From: Candidatus Zixiibacteriota bacterium
Lineage (GTDB): Bacteria; Zixibacteria; MSB-5A5; GN15; PGXB01
Assembly (NCBI GenBank): GCA_016933695.1
Contig: JAFGAL010000021.1
Location: 62,001 to 126,000, forward strand
Direction of reading: 5' to 3'
DNA length: 64,000 bases
Shown here one piece after another: positions 34,574 to 43,134 of the stretch. How positions within the stretch are numbered: the first letter of the stretch is position 1; each line of letters opens with the position of its first letter. The position numbers and the translations under genes are program-made. A model generated the notes under the pieces. The model had not been told where the DNA came from. It ran no database searches and saw only the letters and a list, made by a program, of their open reading frames with translations.

Positions 34574-35221
34574 ATGAGAAGTGGATCGCTTCTGTTCCGG
34601 ACTCTTGCCCTGGTGGTGTTGACGGTATTTATCCAGTCGATACTGCTTTTCGGCATCAGCCCGGCTCAAACGTCGGGATGCGATTTTGATCCCGATAAAC
34701 CCTCGATCGACCATGCCCGCATGAGCTTTAAAATGCTCAACTACCGCTGTGCGGAAGAGGAGTTGAATGTTCTGCTGGCGAAGGAGACGGTTGACATCGA
34801 AGACAAGGCCAACGCCCACGTACTTCTCGCTTCGGTGTACTACGCCATGCTCAAGGACAATGATGAGAAACGCGACCGGGTCATGGAGGAGTTCGTCAAG
34901 GCATTCAAATCCTATCGTGAGTGGCGCGGTGAACTGGATATCAAGTCCAGCGAATTTCTGGATTTGATGGAGGCCGCCAAGGACCAGGTCGATCAGGAAT
35001 CGCTCGAGCAGGCGATCGAACCGTCGCCCGATTCCGCCGATACCGTGGCCCCGGCGTTCATTCCCACGACTGCCGAAAAGAAAAAGCCGTGGTACACCAA
35101 GTGGTGGGCGATCGGCGCCGGAGTCGGCGTGGTTGCCCTGGGAGTGGTGGTTCTGGCCGGTGGCGGTGACGACGGCGGAACCGTCGACACGCTACCGTAT
35201 TTTCCGACGACGCCGGATTGA
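34574..35221 (+). CDS. Exported TPR-like protein with C-terminal membrane helix
   Basis: The start at 34574 follows GGGAGGT; the frame opening at 34511 would overlap the kinase gene. The 215-residue product has an N-terminal signal or anchor (LFRTLALVVLTVFIQSILLFGI), a helical TPR-like domain (about 40-145, HARMSFKMLNYRCAEEELN), an acidic Pro-rich linker and a C-terminal hydrophobic segment (WAIGAGVGVVALGVVVLAGGG). It probably belongs to the kinase operon. Similar small proteins beside Ser/Thr kinases are common in FCB genomes, but their role is unknown. Confidence 0.75.
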   Translation: MRSGSLLFRTLALVVLTVFIQSILLFGISPAQTSGCDFDPDKPSIDHARMSFKMLNYRCAEEELNVLLAKETVDIEDKANAHVLLASVYYAMLKDNDEKRDRVMEEFVKAFKSYREWRGELDIKSSEFLDLMEAAKDQVDQESLEQAIEPSPDSADTVAPAFIPTTAEKKKPWYTKWWAIGAGVGVVALGVVVLAGGGDDGGTVDTLPYFPTTPD

Positions 35222-35286
35222 GACGGCGCAACAATCAATGCCCGGCCCGCAATCCGGGTCCGACAGAACACTAAAGGAGCAGTACC

Positions 35287-36765
35287 ATGAAAAAAACGAT
35301 ACAGGTCATTTTGCTGATCATGCTGGTAGGCGGCATGCTTGCAACGCCGGCGTTTGCCGATGGCGCGCCGAGTACCATTTTATACCAGGGTCGGTTGACC
35401 CAGGCCAACGGCAGTCCGATCACGACTGCTACGGAGATTACGTTCAAGATCTACCCGACCATCGACGGCGTCAGTGCCCTGTTTACCAAGGACACCAGCC
35501 TGACTCCCGATGAAAACGGGGTATTCACGGTGGAACTCGGTCCGCTTGATATCTCCAGCCACCTGCAGGGAACCAAGCGCTATCTCGGCATTACGGTCGG
35601 CGACGATGCGGAAATGTCGCCGCGCCAGGTGCTGACATCAGTTCCCTACGCTATCTCAGCGGAAAACGCCAAGTATATCGCGGATAATTCGGTTACCACC
35701 GGCAAGATCGCGGATGGTGCGATTGTGAACGCCGATATCAACAATTCCGCAGGAATCACCGTTGATAAAATCAGTGGGACCGCGGTCAACCTGTCATCCA
35801 CACAAACCATCACCGGCGGCAAAACGTTTGACGGTTATGTCTATTTCGGTGACAGTACTTTGCGCGTAAACAATACGGGGATAGAAATCGGTAACACCAC
35901 TGCACCCAACGCCGGCTATCTGGTTCATGCCCAGCGCCAATTTAATACAGCGAATCCTCGCTATGGCGTCTATTCAAACATTAGAAATGCTAACAATGGG
36001 GGGTTGTATGGCATATATTCCGCGGCTACCGGCACGACACAGGGAAATGGAGGAAGCGTTTATGGCTTTTATGGCACGGTAACGTCTGACGGCAGTTCAC
36101 GCGTTGGAGTCTATGGCTATGCTCAGTGCAATAACACGTCATTATCCACGGGGTCAAGCTATGGTCTATACGGATACGCCTACGATGGAGCAACGTCATA
36201 TGGGATTTTCGCCTATGGCGGTTCGGCCACAACCAACTGGGCCGGGTATTTTTCCGGCAACGTGCATGCCACGGGAGGTTATACTTCTGGAAAAAGCAGC
36301 ATAGTCATCGATCATCCGCTCGATCCCGAAAATAAATACCTGGCACACAGTTCTGTCCAGTCACCCGACATGATGAACGTGTACAACGGCAATGTTATTA
36401 CCGACGGTAACGGTGAAGCGATTGTCGAGTTACCGGATTATTTCGAGGCGTTAAACAAAGACTTCCGCTATCAATTGACCGTAATTGGGGATTTTTCCCA
36501 GGCCATTATCGCCGAGGAAATCTCCAATAACAAATTCACAATCCGAACCGACAAACCGGAGGTGAAGGTCTCCTGGCAGGTTACCGGCATCCGCGCGGAT
36601 GATTACGCCAAAGCCAATCCGACGGTCGTGGAATATGACAAGCCCGCCAGTGAGCAGGGATTATATATGCACCCCGAAGCCCTCGGACACGGCGAAGAGA
36701 AGTATATAAAATACGAAGAAATCAAGCGGATGGAACCGCAACAGGCAGAGGAAGAAATCAGATAA
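35287..36765 (+). CDS. Secreted tail-fiber-like surface protein
   Basis: The product is 492 residues, starting after AAAGGAGCAGTACC with a signal peptide (1-24, ATPAFA). The N-terminal domain (TILYQGRLTQANGSPIT ... GPLDIS) is a beta-sandwich common in FCB surface proteins. A segment with repeats of the kind found in phage-tail or trimeric stalk proteins follows (ADNSVTTGKIADGAIVNADI), then a Gly/Ser/Tyr-rich middle. The C-terminal domain (about 335-470, IDHPLDPENKYLAHS, PDMMNVYNG) recurs widely at the ends of secreted proteins of uncultured bacteria. No catalytic residues are visible. It lies 40 bases before the next surface protein and may share its transcript. Confidence 0.75.
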   Translation: MKKTIQVILLIMLVGGMLATPAFADGAPSTILYQGRLTQANGSPITTATEITFKIYPTIDGVSALFTKDTSLTPDENGVFTVELGPLDISSHLQGTKRYLGITVGDDAEMSPRQVLTSVPYAISAENAKYIADNSVTTGKIADGAIVNADINNSAGITVDKISGTAVNLSSTQTITGGKTFDGYVYFGDSTLRVNNTGIEIGNTTAPNAGYLVHAQRQFNTANPRYGVYSNIRNANNGGLYGIYSAATGTTQGNGGSVYGFYGTVTSDGSSRVGVYGYAQCNNTSLSTGSSYGLYGYAYDGATSYGIFAYGGSATTNWAGYFSGNVHATGGYTSGKSSIVIDHPLDPENKYLAHSSVQSPDMMNVYNGNVITDGNGEAIVELPDYFEALNKDFRYQLTVIGDFSQAIIAEEISNNKFTIRTDKPEVKVSWQVTGIRADDYAKANPTVVEYDKPASEQGLYMHPEALGHGEEKYIKYEEIKRMEPQQAEEEIR

Positions 36766-36805
36766 CCCGAACCGATTCTGATTTTTCCTTACAAGGAGGC
36801 CAAGT

Positions 36806-38677
36806 ATGAAATATAAAGCCATTTCGGCGATCATCATCTGCCTGTTGTTGATAACGTCGTATGCCAATGGTCAAGGCGCCAATTACATAATGACCAGCGG
36901 TGCCTATGCCGGCGGCGGCGGGAGCAGTGGCTCGACCAATGCTCTCATGACCGGATCGGCCGGCTGTGGCCCGATGGCCGTCAGTTCATCGACCAACTAC
37001 CAGATGAACGGCGGTTTTATTGCGACGATATCATCCAGCAACACTTTTTTCATCGAATACAACTATACCCGGCATGATACGATCACCGTGCAGAATCAAA
37101 CTCTGACCATGGTTTATGGCAACCAGACCGGCGCTGTCAGCGGATCGTTTTTCTACAAACTGTGCGGCCGTCATGATTACACGGAAGTCGCCCTGAGTTC
37201 GCCCGGTGCCAATGAATTGTCAGTCGCGCTAAACACCAACATGCTGACCGCCCGCGGCCTGGATTATTACATGGCGATCACCGATGCCGGTACCGGCATT
37301 ACGCGACACATCGGCAACGCCATCGATCCCTACCTGTTCGTTACCCAGATGACCAACGCCACCGGCCAGCGGCCGGTCGCCATGCCGGATGCGCAATACC
37401 GCATTATCGGCGTGCCAATCGATATTACCGGGTCCCGGACGGCCCTGACCGTTTTCGGCGATGATCTCGGCGACACCAACTCTCACTACTGGCGCATGGC
37501 GCGCTACGATGACGGCGGAACCGATGATTTGCAGTTTTATCCCGATCTCGATCAGGTGTATCCCGAACGCGGCTACTGGCTGATTGCACGAAGCGGCAAG
37601 CGCTACGGTGCGGCGGGATATTCCATGCAACCGAATCTCGCCTATAATGACATGGCATACTATCGGACCGAGGAATTGGCCGTCGGCTGGAATATGCTGG
37701 CCAATCCCCTCCCGTTTGCGGTCGGCTGGGATGCCATCCTGGTTGAGGATAACGACGTGGTGCAGGAAGGTCACCCGCTCGATGCCATTAATGATTATCC
37801 CTACTATTATGAAGGTACCGGGTATATCGATGTCGCGGCCATTCCGGCCTGGGAGGGAATCTATCTCTATGTCAACAAGGCCGGAATCAAACTGCTGTTC
37901 CCCAACGAGGAATATGTCATGGTGGGCAAATCAGCCGACACGGTATCAGAAATGTTCAGTATCGACAACTGGCATCTCGATGTAACCATGACAGCGGGCC
38001 AATACGTCGATCGTCTGAATTCACTGGGAGTCAAACCCGAGGCCGAATCGGGCCGCGACAAGTACGATTATGCCGAACCGCCTCCGGCGCCCGGGGCACC
38101 GCATCTGGCGTTCGTTTTGCCGGATGAGGATGGTTTATTCTGCACCGATTATCGTTCACGGATTGATGACGGCGCAATCTGGGATGTGACGTTTTCCTCC
38201 GCGCCAAACCGTGTTCTTCAAGTGGATCATCTGGAAGAACTGCCGGGCGATTGGCAGGCCTGGCTGATCATGAACAACGGCTCGAAAATACGATTGGAAC
38301 CGGATTCGCCGGTAGCTCTCCCTGATCAGGTTACCTCGGCGCAGATCATTGTCGGCGATCAACAGTATCTGGCAAGTGATCACGGCGCGACGATCCCGAC
38401 ACATTTCACGCTGTATCAGAATTATCCGAATCCATTCAATCCGACCACGATTATTCGCATTGCCCTGCCGAATCCGTCGCATGTCAGTCTGGAGATATAC
38501 AATATTCTCGGACGCAAAGTCGCCACGTTGATCAACCAGCCGCTTCAGGCCGGTTATCACACGGTCACATGGGACGGCCGCACGACCGATGGTAAATCCG
38601 CCGCCAGCGGTGTCTATTTCTATCGCGTGACCGGTGATCGGCATATCGAACAGAAAAAGATGCTGTTATTGAAATAA
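36806..38677 (+). CDS. Secreted protein with type IX / FlgD-like C-terminal sorting domain
   Basis: This 623-residue protein starts after ACAAGGAGGCC with a signal peptide (1-22). The N-terminal part (GANYIMTSGAYAGGGGSSGS) is Gly/Ser-rich and is followed by long beta-rich regions without catalytic motifs. The last about 85 residues match the Por-secretion/FlgD-Ig C-terminal domain: NYPNPFNPTTIIRIALP, then LEIYNILGRKVATL, GYHTVTWDG, SGVYFYRVT and a basic end. In Bacteroidota this domain directs export through the type IX system and surface attachment. Here it is the only such tail among many dockerin-type tails, although a PorV-like protein is encoded at the window's right edge. Confidence 0.85.
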   Translation: MKYKAISAIIICLLLITSYANGQGANYIMTSGAYAGGGGSSGSTNALMTGSAGCGPMAVSSSTNYQMNGGFIATISSSNTFFIEYNYTRHDTITVQNQTLTMVYGNQTGAVSGSFFYKLCGRHDYTEVALSSPGANELSVALNTNMLTARGLDYYMAITDAGTGITRHIGNAIDPYLFVTQMTNATGQRPVAMPDAQYRIIGVPIDITGSRTALTVFGDDLGDTNSHYWRMARYDDGGTDDLQFYPDLDQVYPERGYWLIARSGKRYGAAGYSMQPNLAYNDMAYYRTEELAVGWNMLANPLPFAVGWDAILVEDNDVVQEGHPLDAINDYPYYYEGTGYIDVAAIPAWEGIYLYVNKAGIKLLFPNEEYVMVGKSADTVSEMFSIDNWHLDVTMTAGQYVDRLNSLGVKPEAESGRDKYDYAEPPPAPGAPHLAFVLPDEDGLFCTDYRSRIDDGAIWDVTFSSAPNRVLQVDHLEELPGDWQAWLIMNNGSKIRLEPDSPVALPDQVTSAQIIVGDQQYLASDHGATIPTHFTLYQNYPNPFNPTTIIRIALPNPSHVSLEIYNILGRKVATLINQPLQAGYHTVTWDGRTTDGKSAASGVYFYRVTGDRHIEQKKMLLLK

Positions 38678-38699
38678 CCTGACCGCCTGGCTATCTGAG

Positions 38700-38731
38700 A
38701 CCGCCCGAATCGACAATTCGGGCGGTTTTTT
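38700..38731 (+). terminator. Rho-independent terminator
   Basis: A 10-bp stem CCGCCCGAAT/ATTCGGGCGG (38701-38710 with 38716-38725), loop CGACA and six T. Confidence 0.92.
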
Positions 38732-38732
38732 C

Positions 38733-38763
38733 TTGCACAAATCGCGATTTGCGGCGATATTAT
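38733..38763 (+). promoter_or_regulatory. Promoter of candidate small RNA
   Basis: TTGCAC at 38733-38738 and TATTAT at 38758-38763 with a long 19-base spacer (GATATT at 38756 gives 17). It is directly downstream of a terminator and upstream of a structured region. Confidence 0.4.
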
Positions 38764-38769
38764 AGATAG

Positions 38770-38882
38770 CGGCACGAAGGGAAATGTGCCCGCGTCGTAG
38801 GAGCACGCGTCCAAACCCAACTGGGCGACAGGGAGATTCACCGCCAGACTATAGGAGACCGGCAACGGTCTCCCGTTTTTTT
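38770..38882 (+). ncRNA. Candidate small structured RNA with its own terminator
   Basis: About 110 bases between a promoter-like site and a strong terminator contain no ORF with a ribosome site. Two adjacent hairpins open it: GGCAC/GTGCC (38771-38775 with 38786-38790) and CGCGT/ACGCG (38791-38795 with 38805-38809). A GGCG/CGCC pairing (38824-38827 with 38842-38845) follows. The terminator stem GGAGACCG/CGGTCTCC (38854-38861 with 38866-38873) has a GCAA tetraloop and a T run. It could be a trans-acting sRNA or a cis leader of queG, which starts about 120 bases later. No known family is recognised. Confidence 0.45.
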
Positions 38883-39000
38883 GTGACAAACTTTGACAGT
38901 AGAAATCGCAGAAAAAGCATCGTATCTGTCCGTTTCCGCCGCCATTGCCGAATTGCCATAAATATGCTATGTTTCCACAAATGTGGCGATATGCAAAACC

Positions 39001-39981
39001 ATGACCAAGAATGACGACAAACGGATACTCTCCGCCGATTTCATAAAAACATCGGCCCGTGAACTCGGCGCCGACGCGGCAGGCATCGCGACCGCCGACC
39101 CGGTGCGCAACCGCGAGACATTTCTCGCCTGGCTGGCCGCTGGTGGCGCCGGTGAGATGACCTACCTGGAAAAATACCAGGATCAGCGTTTCAACCCCGG
39201 TCGCCTGCTTCCCGGAGCGCAGTCAATCATTGTGGTGGGTGTCAATTATTGTCAGGACTCGGAATCCGTAAAATCGCCGACTACTCCGTATCGGGTCGCC
39301 CGTTATGCTTTGGGCGAGGATTATCACCGGGTCCTGCGACGCCTGCTCAAGCGCCTGCGTACCCGTCTGCGACAGCACATACCCGATCTCGCCGGGCGGA
39401 TTTGTGTCGACACCGCACCCTTTATGGACAAGTACTGGGCGAATCAGGCCGGGCTGGGGTGGCAGGGCAAACACACCAATCTGGTGTCCCGCGAATTCGG
39501 CAACTGGCTGGTGATCGGCAGTCTGATAATCGACCACGCGGTCGACCGCTATGACCGGCCGCATCCCGACCATTGCGGAAACTGTCGACGCTGTCTTGAC
39601 ATCTGTCCGACCGGGGCCTTGCCCGAGCCATACCGACTCGATGCCGTTCGCTGTATCAGCTACTGGACAATCGAGTCCCGGCAGGATCGGATTCCCGATG
39701 ATATCGCATCGGCTATGGGAAGTGACGTCTTCGGATGTGATCGGTGCCTGGGTGTTTGCCCGTTCAATCGCTTCAGCAAACCCGGACGCGAGCCGGCCTT
39801 TCGGCGCACCGATGCAATCCGCCTGATCGAATCGGGCGAGGTCATGCACCTGACCGAGCAGGAATTCGCTGAGCGATTTTCCCGCACGATGCTTACCCGT
39901 TCGCGATTGAGCGGCATTATCAGAAACATCAGGGCGGTCGACTCGCATCGAAAAAACAAAGACGGCAATACTGCCGACTAG
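39001..39981 (+). CDS. queG: Epoxyqueuosine reductase
   Basis: QueG carries out the last step of queuosine synthesis, reducing epoxyqueuosine in tRNA with a cobalamin and two 4Fe-4S clusters. The 326-residue protein has the family core (DTAPFMDKYWANQAGLGWQGK) and two ferredoxin-type cluster motifs, CGNCRRCLDICPTGAL and CDRCLGVCPFNRF. The ATG at 39001 is chosen over the GTG at 38983 because the family starts close to here; neither has a good ribosome site. The length matches the family's shorter form without the C-terminal HEAT repeats. The candidate small RNA lies just upstream. Confidence 0.93.
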   Translation: MTKNDDKRILSADFIKTSARELGADAAGIATADPVRNRETFLAWLAAGGAGEMTYLEKYQDQRFNPGRLLPGAQSIIVVGVNYCQDSESVKSPTTPYRVARYALGEDYHRVLRRLLKRLRTRLRQHIPDLAGRICVDTAPFMDKYWANQAGLGWQGKHTNLVSREFGNWLVIGSLIIDHAVDRYDRPHPDHCGNCRRCLDICPTGALPEPYRLDAVRCISYWTIESRQDRIPDDIASAMGSDVFGCDRCLGVCPFNRFSKPGREPAFRRTDAIRLIESGEVMHLTEQEFAERFSRTMLTRSRLSGIIRNIRAVDSHRKNKDGNTAD

Positions 39982-39991
39982 GATAATCGGT

Positions 39992-40456
39992 TTACCGCAG
40001 ACAATCAGGGACAATCATCCAGTCCAGCCGCCATCCGGCATCTTTTTTTTCAAGACAGATCAATCCCGAGTTTCTGACTTTGACAATTTCCGTCACATCA
40101 CTTCCGGTGGCCAGCACTGCCGTCAGGCGGCTGATATGCGGAAGATGCCCGACCAGCATCACGTCACTCCGCATTTCAGATAATCGCTTCGCCCAGATTG
40201 CCGGATCATCCATCGGCGCCAACCCGTCCGCGATCTCAATCGCGGCGGATACTCCGACTTCCCGTGCAAATAACTCGGCGGTCCGACGGGCGCGGGTTTT
40301 TCCGCTGTGATAGATACGATCCACGGCAAAATCAACATGCGCCCCCGCAAACTTCGCAATCTTGACGGTTTCGGCCTCCCCCGCTTGCGAAACCACACGA
40401 TCTGAACCGTCTTCCAGATCGACCGCCAGGGCATGTTGCATCAAATATACTTTCAT
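39992..40456 (-). CDS. sixA: SixA-like phosphohistidine phosphatase
   Basis: The start at 40456 follows GAGGGGAACC; a longer frame to 40504 lacks a site. The 154-residue product belongs to the short histidine-phosphatase family. It has the N-terminal catalytic His in YLMQHALA, a second motif HSGKTRARRTAEL and the third motif LVGHLPHISRL. The Arg of the usual RHG motif is Gln here, a variation I believe occurs in other SixA-like proteins too. SixA removes phosphate from histidine of HPt domains or phosphotransferase proteins. It converges on queG with an 11-base gap. Confidence 0.85.
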   Translation of the reverse strand: MKVYLMQHALAVDLEDGSDRVVSQAGEAETVKIAKFAGAHVDFAVDRIYHSGKTRARRTAELFAREVGVSAAIEIADGLAPMDDPAIWAKRLSEMRSDVMLVGHLPHISRLTAVLATGSDVTEIVKVRNSGLICLEKKDAGWRLDWMIVPDCLR

Positions 40457-40559
40457 GGTTCCCCTCATATAGGATGACGAATCGATTAACGCCACTATCA
40501 TCACCCGGTGTTATCCGGCAACAAATTGCGCGGAACGCCGTAGGTACGGGCAATGTTGT

Positions 40560-40588
40560 TTGTCTTAAACACAATTCTGTTCTAATAT
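40560..40588 (+). promoter_or_regulatory. Promoter of ABC transporter pair
   Basis: TTGTCT at 40560-40565, a 17-base spacer and TAATAT at 40583-40588, about 25 bases before the start codon. Confidence 0.45.
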
Positions 40589-40612
40589 ATGCTATTATGC
40601 GAGGGGAAGGCA

Positions 40613-41326
40613 ATGAGTGATGGACGGCTTCAGGCAATCGGGCTGTGCCGGTATTATCATCGGGGACCACAGACGGTCAAAGCGGTCGACGAGGTTGACC
40701 TGACCATTGCCCCGGGTGAATTTCTCGGCATTGTCGGGGCGTCCGGGTCGGGCAAATCAACCCTGCTGAATCTTCTGGCCGGGCTTGACACCCCCACCGC
40801 CGGAGAAATCCGCTACGAAAACACGCCCCTGAGAGCGCTTTCCCGGCAGGAACTGGCATCGTATCGCGCGCATAAGGTCGGGATGATTTTCCAGTCGTTC
40901 AACCTGATCCAGCATCACACCGCTCTGAAAAATGTCGAAATGGCGTTGTATTTCAACGACACGCCGCACCGAGAACGCCGCTGTCTGGCGGAAAAAACGC
41001 TGACGCGTCTGGGACTGGGCGACCGCATGCACCATCGCCCGGCCGATCTTTCGGGCGGCGAACAACAGCGGGTCGCCATCGCCCGCGCCCTCGTGAAAGA
41101 ACCGGAAATCCTGTTCGCCGATGAACCGACCGGTAATCTCGATCATGACAACACCGGTCAAATCGCCGAATTGTTGACCGATTTGCACCGGCGCGGATTG
41201 ACGGTTGTCATGGTCACCCACGATCTGGAGCTGGCGCGGCAATGCACCAGCCGCATTGTCAATATGCACTATGGCCGCCTGCAATCCGAAAACGAACCGC
41301 CGCAACCGCGAAAGGCATCGTCATGA
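40613..41326 (+). CDS. ABC transporter ATP-binding protein, LolD/MacB type
   Basis: The start at 40613 follows GAGGGGAAGG. The 237-residue ATPase has Walker [10 protein letters not shown]-loop FQSFNLIQ, signature LSGGEQQR, Walker [12 protein letters not shown] and H-loop VTHD. The GNLD signature and overall size place it in the LolD/MacB/FtsE group, which powers lipoprotein release, efflux or cell-surface remodelling, not solute import. Its stop overlaps the start of the permease by four bases (ATGA), so the two are co-translated. Confidence 0.93.
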   Translation: MSDGRLQAIGLCRYYHRGPQTVKAVDEVDLTIAPGEFLGIVGASGSGKSTLLNLLAGLDTPTAGEIRYENTPLRALSRQELASYRAHKVGMIFQSFNLIQHHTALKNVEMALYFNDTPHRERRCLAEKTLTRLGLGDRMHHRPADLSGGEQQRVAIARALVKEPEILFADEPTGNLDHDNTGQIAELLTDLHRRGLTVVMVTHDLELARQCTSRIVNMHYGRLQSENEPPQPRKASS

Positions 41327-42780
41327 CCTTTCGAGATTATATCAGCGTCTCCACCGGCAATCTCTGGCGCATGAAACTGCGCGCCACTCTGACCGTAGCA
41401 GGTGTCGTTATCGCCATTGCCGCATTTATCGCCATTATGTCGTACGGGGTCGGCCTGCAACAGAACATCACCGAACAATACGAAAACCTCGGACTGGTGA
41501 ACACCATGATGGTGTATCCACCGCGCGATCAACAAAAAGTCGATACCGCGAATATCGTCATCAATCAGGAAATGGTCGACAGCATTACGGCCTTGCCGGG
41601 CGTGCGGTTGGTCTATCCCTTCAACGAATTCAACGTCACCATCACTACCGCCGACACGTCGATCACCACCAAAGCCCAGGCCCTGTCGGTAACCGCCCTG
41701 CAAACCAAAGCCTTTTCCGATCTTGCCGCCGGCGAGACATTCGGCAACGATAGCGCAAAATACATACTGGCAACGGAAGCGCTGTTACACGACCTGGCAA
41801 TCGAGTCCGCCGATTCACTGATCGGTGACACGCTGATCGTGTCAATCGACGTTGCCAGTCTAGACAGTGCCATTGCACGGGTCCCCCAGACTATGCTGGA
41901 AAACATCCACGATCGGGCGGCCAATATCCGCATGGACTCGCTGAGAAACCGTGACTATCTGATGCACCTGGTGCACGCCGAGTTGAAAGTCGCCATGACG
42001 GGTTTCATGGATGGACTGATGAACGCCCGGAAAACCGTCAGCGATACCCTGGTGGTGAGCGGCGTGCTTCGGGGACGATTCGGCGGCCCGTTGCGGCTGA
42101 AACCGATCATTATCCCCATTGCCACCGGAAGAAATTTCGCATCAGCAGGCTACAGCGGTGATCCGGTCAATATGCTGGGAGCGATGTACGACGGGAGTAT
42201 TTTCGAAGCACCCTCCGATTCCAGCCGCACATTTCCCAAACTGACACTGGAACTTGATCCGCATCACGCCTACGAACCGATTCGTGATACAATTGAGGCC
42301 CTCGGCTTCAGGACGTTCAGTTTCGCCGAACAACTCAAGGAAATCAGGCGCTTTTTCATCTATTTCGACCTCGGACTGGCCGTGGTCGGCATGATCGCGC
42401 TGGTTACCGCCGCACTGGGAATCGTCAATACGATGGTGATGTCCATTGTCGAGCGTACCCGCGAAATCGGTGTCCTAAAATCGCTGGGCGCCGGGGAACG
42501 CGATATCCGCATTCTCTTTTTGGTCGAATCCGGTCTGATCGGCATAATCGGCGCCATAATCGGTATCATCGGCGGGTGGATGATCTCCCGAGTTGCATCG
42601 ATTATCGCCCGCACCATCATGGAACGCGAGGGAATCCCCCCGATGGAGTTGTTTGCCCTGCCGCTCTGGCTGATCGCCACCGCGCTGGGGTTTGCACTGG
42701 CAGTCAGTCTGATTGCCGGTTACTACCCGGCCTCGCGAGCGGCCCGTATCGATCCGGTCAATGCCCTGCGCGGGGAATAA
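41323..42780 (+). CDS. ABC transporter permease, FtsX/MacB type
   Basis: The ATG at 41323 overlaps the ATPase stop. The 485-residue product has one N-terminal membrane helix (AGVVIAIAAFIAIMSYGVGL), a large periplasmic MacB-like domain (about 45-340), three C-terminal helices and the FtsX motifs NTMVMSIVERTREIGVLKSL and ASRAARIDPVNALRGE. This mechanotransmission design couples cytoplasmic ATP hydrolysis to movement of a periplasmic or outer-membrane partner. No membrane-fusion protein is encoded beside it, so the client is unknown. Confidence 0.92.
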   Translation: MTFRDYISVSTGNLWRMKLRATLTVAGVVIAIAAFIAIMSYGVGLQQNITEQYENLGLVNTMMVYPPRDQQKVDTANIVINQEMVDSITALPGVRLVYPFNEFNVTITTADTSITTKAQALSVTALQTKAFSDLAAGETFGNDSAKYILATEALLHDLAIESADSLIGDTLIVSIDVASLDSAIARVPQTMLENIHDRAANIRMDSLRNRDYLMHLVHAELKVAMTGFMDGLMNARKTVSDTLVVSGVLRGRFGGPLRLKPIIIPIATGRNFASAGYSGDPVNMLGAMYDGSIFEAPSDSSRTFPKLTLELDPHHAYEPIRDTIEALGFRTFSFAEQLKEIRRFFIYFDLGLAVVGMIALVTAALGIVNTMVMSIVERTREIGVLKSLGAGERDIRILFLVESGLIGIIGAIIGIIGGWMISRVASIIARTIMEREGIPPMELFALPLWLIATALGFALAVSLIAGYYPASRAARIDPVNALRGE

Positions 42781-42857
42781 CCGCGCGAAACAGAGCAGTC
42801 AATAATCATCCTGTTATAGTCGGGCAGATTGAAATCGCGCTTGTTCGAGATGATAAA

Positions 42858-43064
42858 CTACTTCTTGGAATCGAAAAGAGTGGGCTGATAGCTGGCCCAG
42901 CGGTCCGGATCGATACGATGCTGGTATTTATACCGGCAGTCGCCGTCCTTGCAGGTATGCGGACGTACCCGGCCGAAATACTGAAACGGTTTCCCGCACA
43001 CCTCACAGGTCGCGGTTTTCCAGTCCAGTTTTGGCAATGTTATTTTGGTATCCGTATCCGTCAT
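42858..43064 (-). CDS. Small protein with a four-cysteine zinc-site motif
   Basis: This is a 68-residue ORF from the ATG at 43064; the longer frame to 43289 would run into the methyltransferase gene. It contains CEVCGKPF, a basic spacer (GRVRPHTC) and CKDGDC, a plausible zinc ribbon, then an acidic-aromatic tail. It lies 70 bases behind the methionine operon in the same direction. The function is unknown; it may be a nucleic-acid-binding or chaperone-like protein. The ribosome site is weak. Confidence 0.55.
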   Translation of the reverse strand: MTDTDTKITLPKLDWKTATCEVCGKPFQYFGRVRPHTCKDGDCRYKYQHRIDPDRWASYQPTLFDSKK

Positions 43065-43134
43065 CGTGCAGTAGAACCCCGTTTCCAAAGTGGGTGCATA
43101 ATAGCGGATTTCGCCCGCGGACGCAATCATATTT

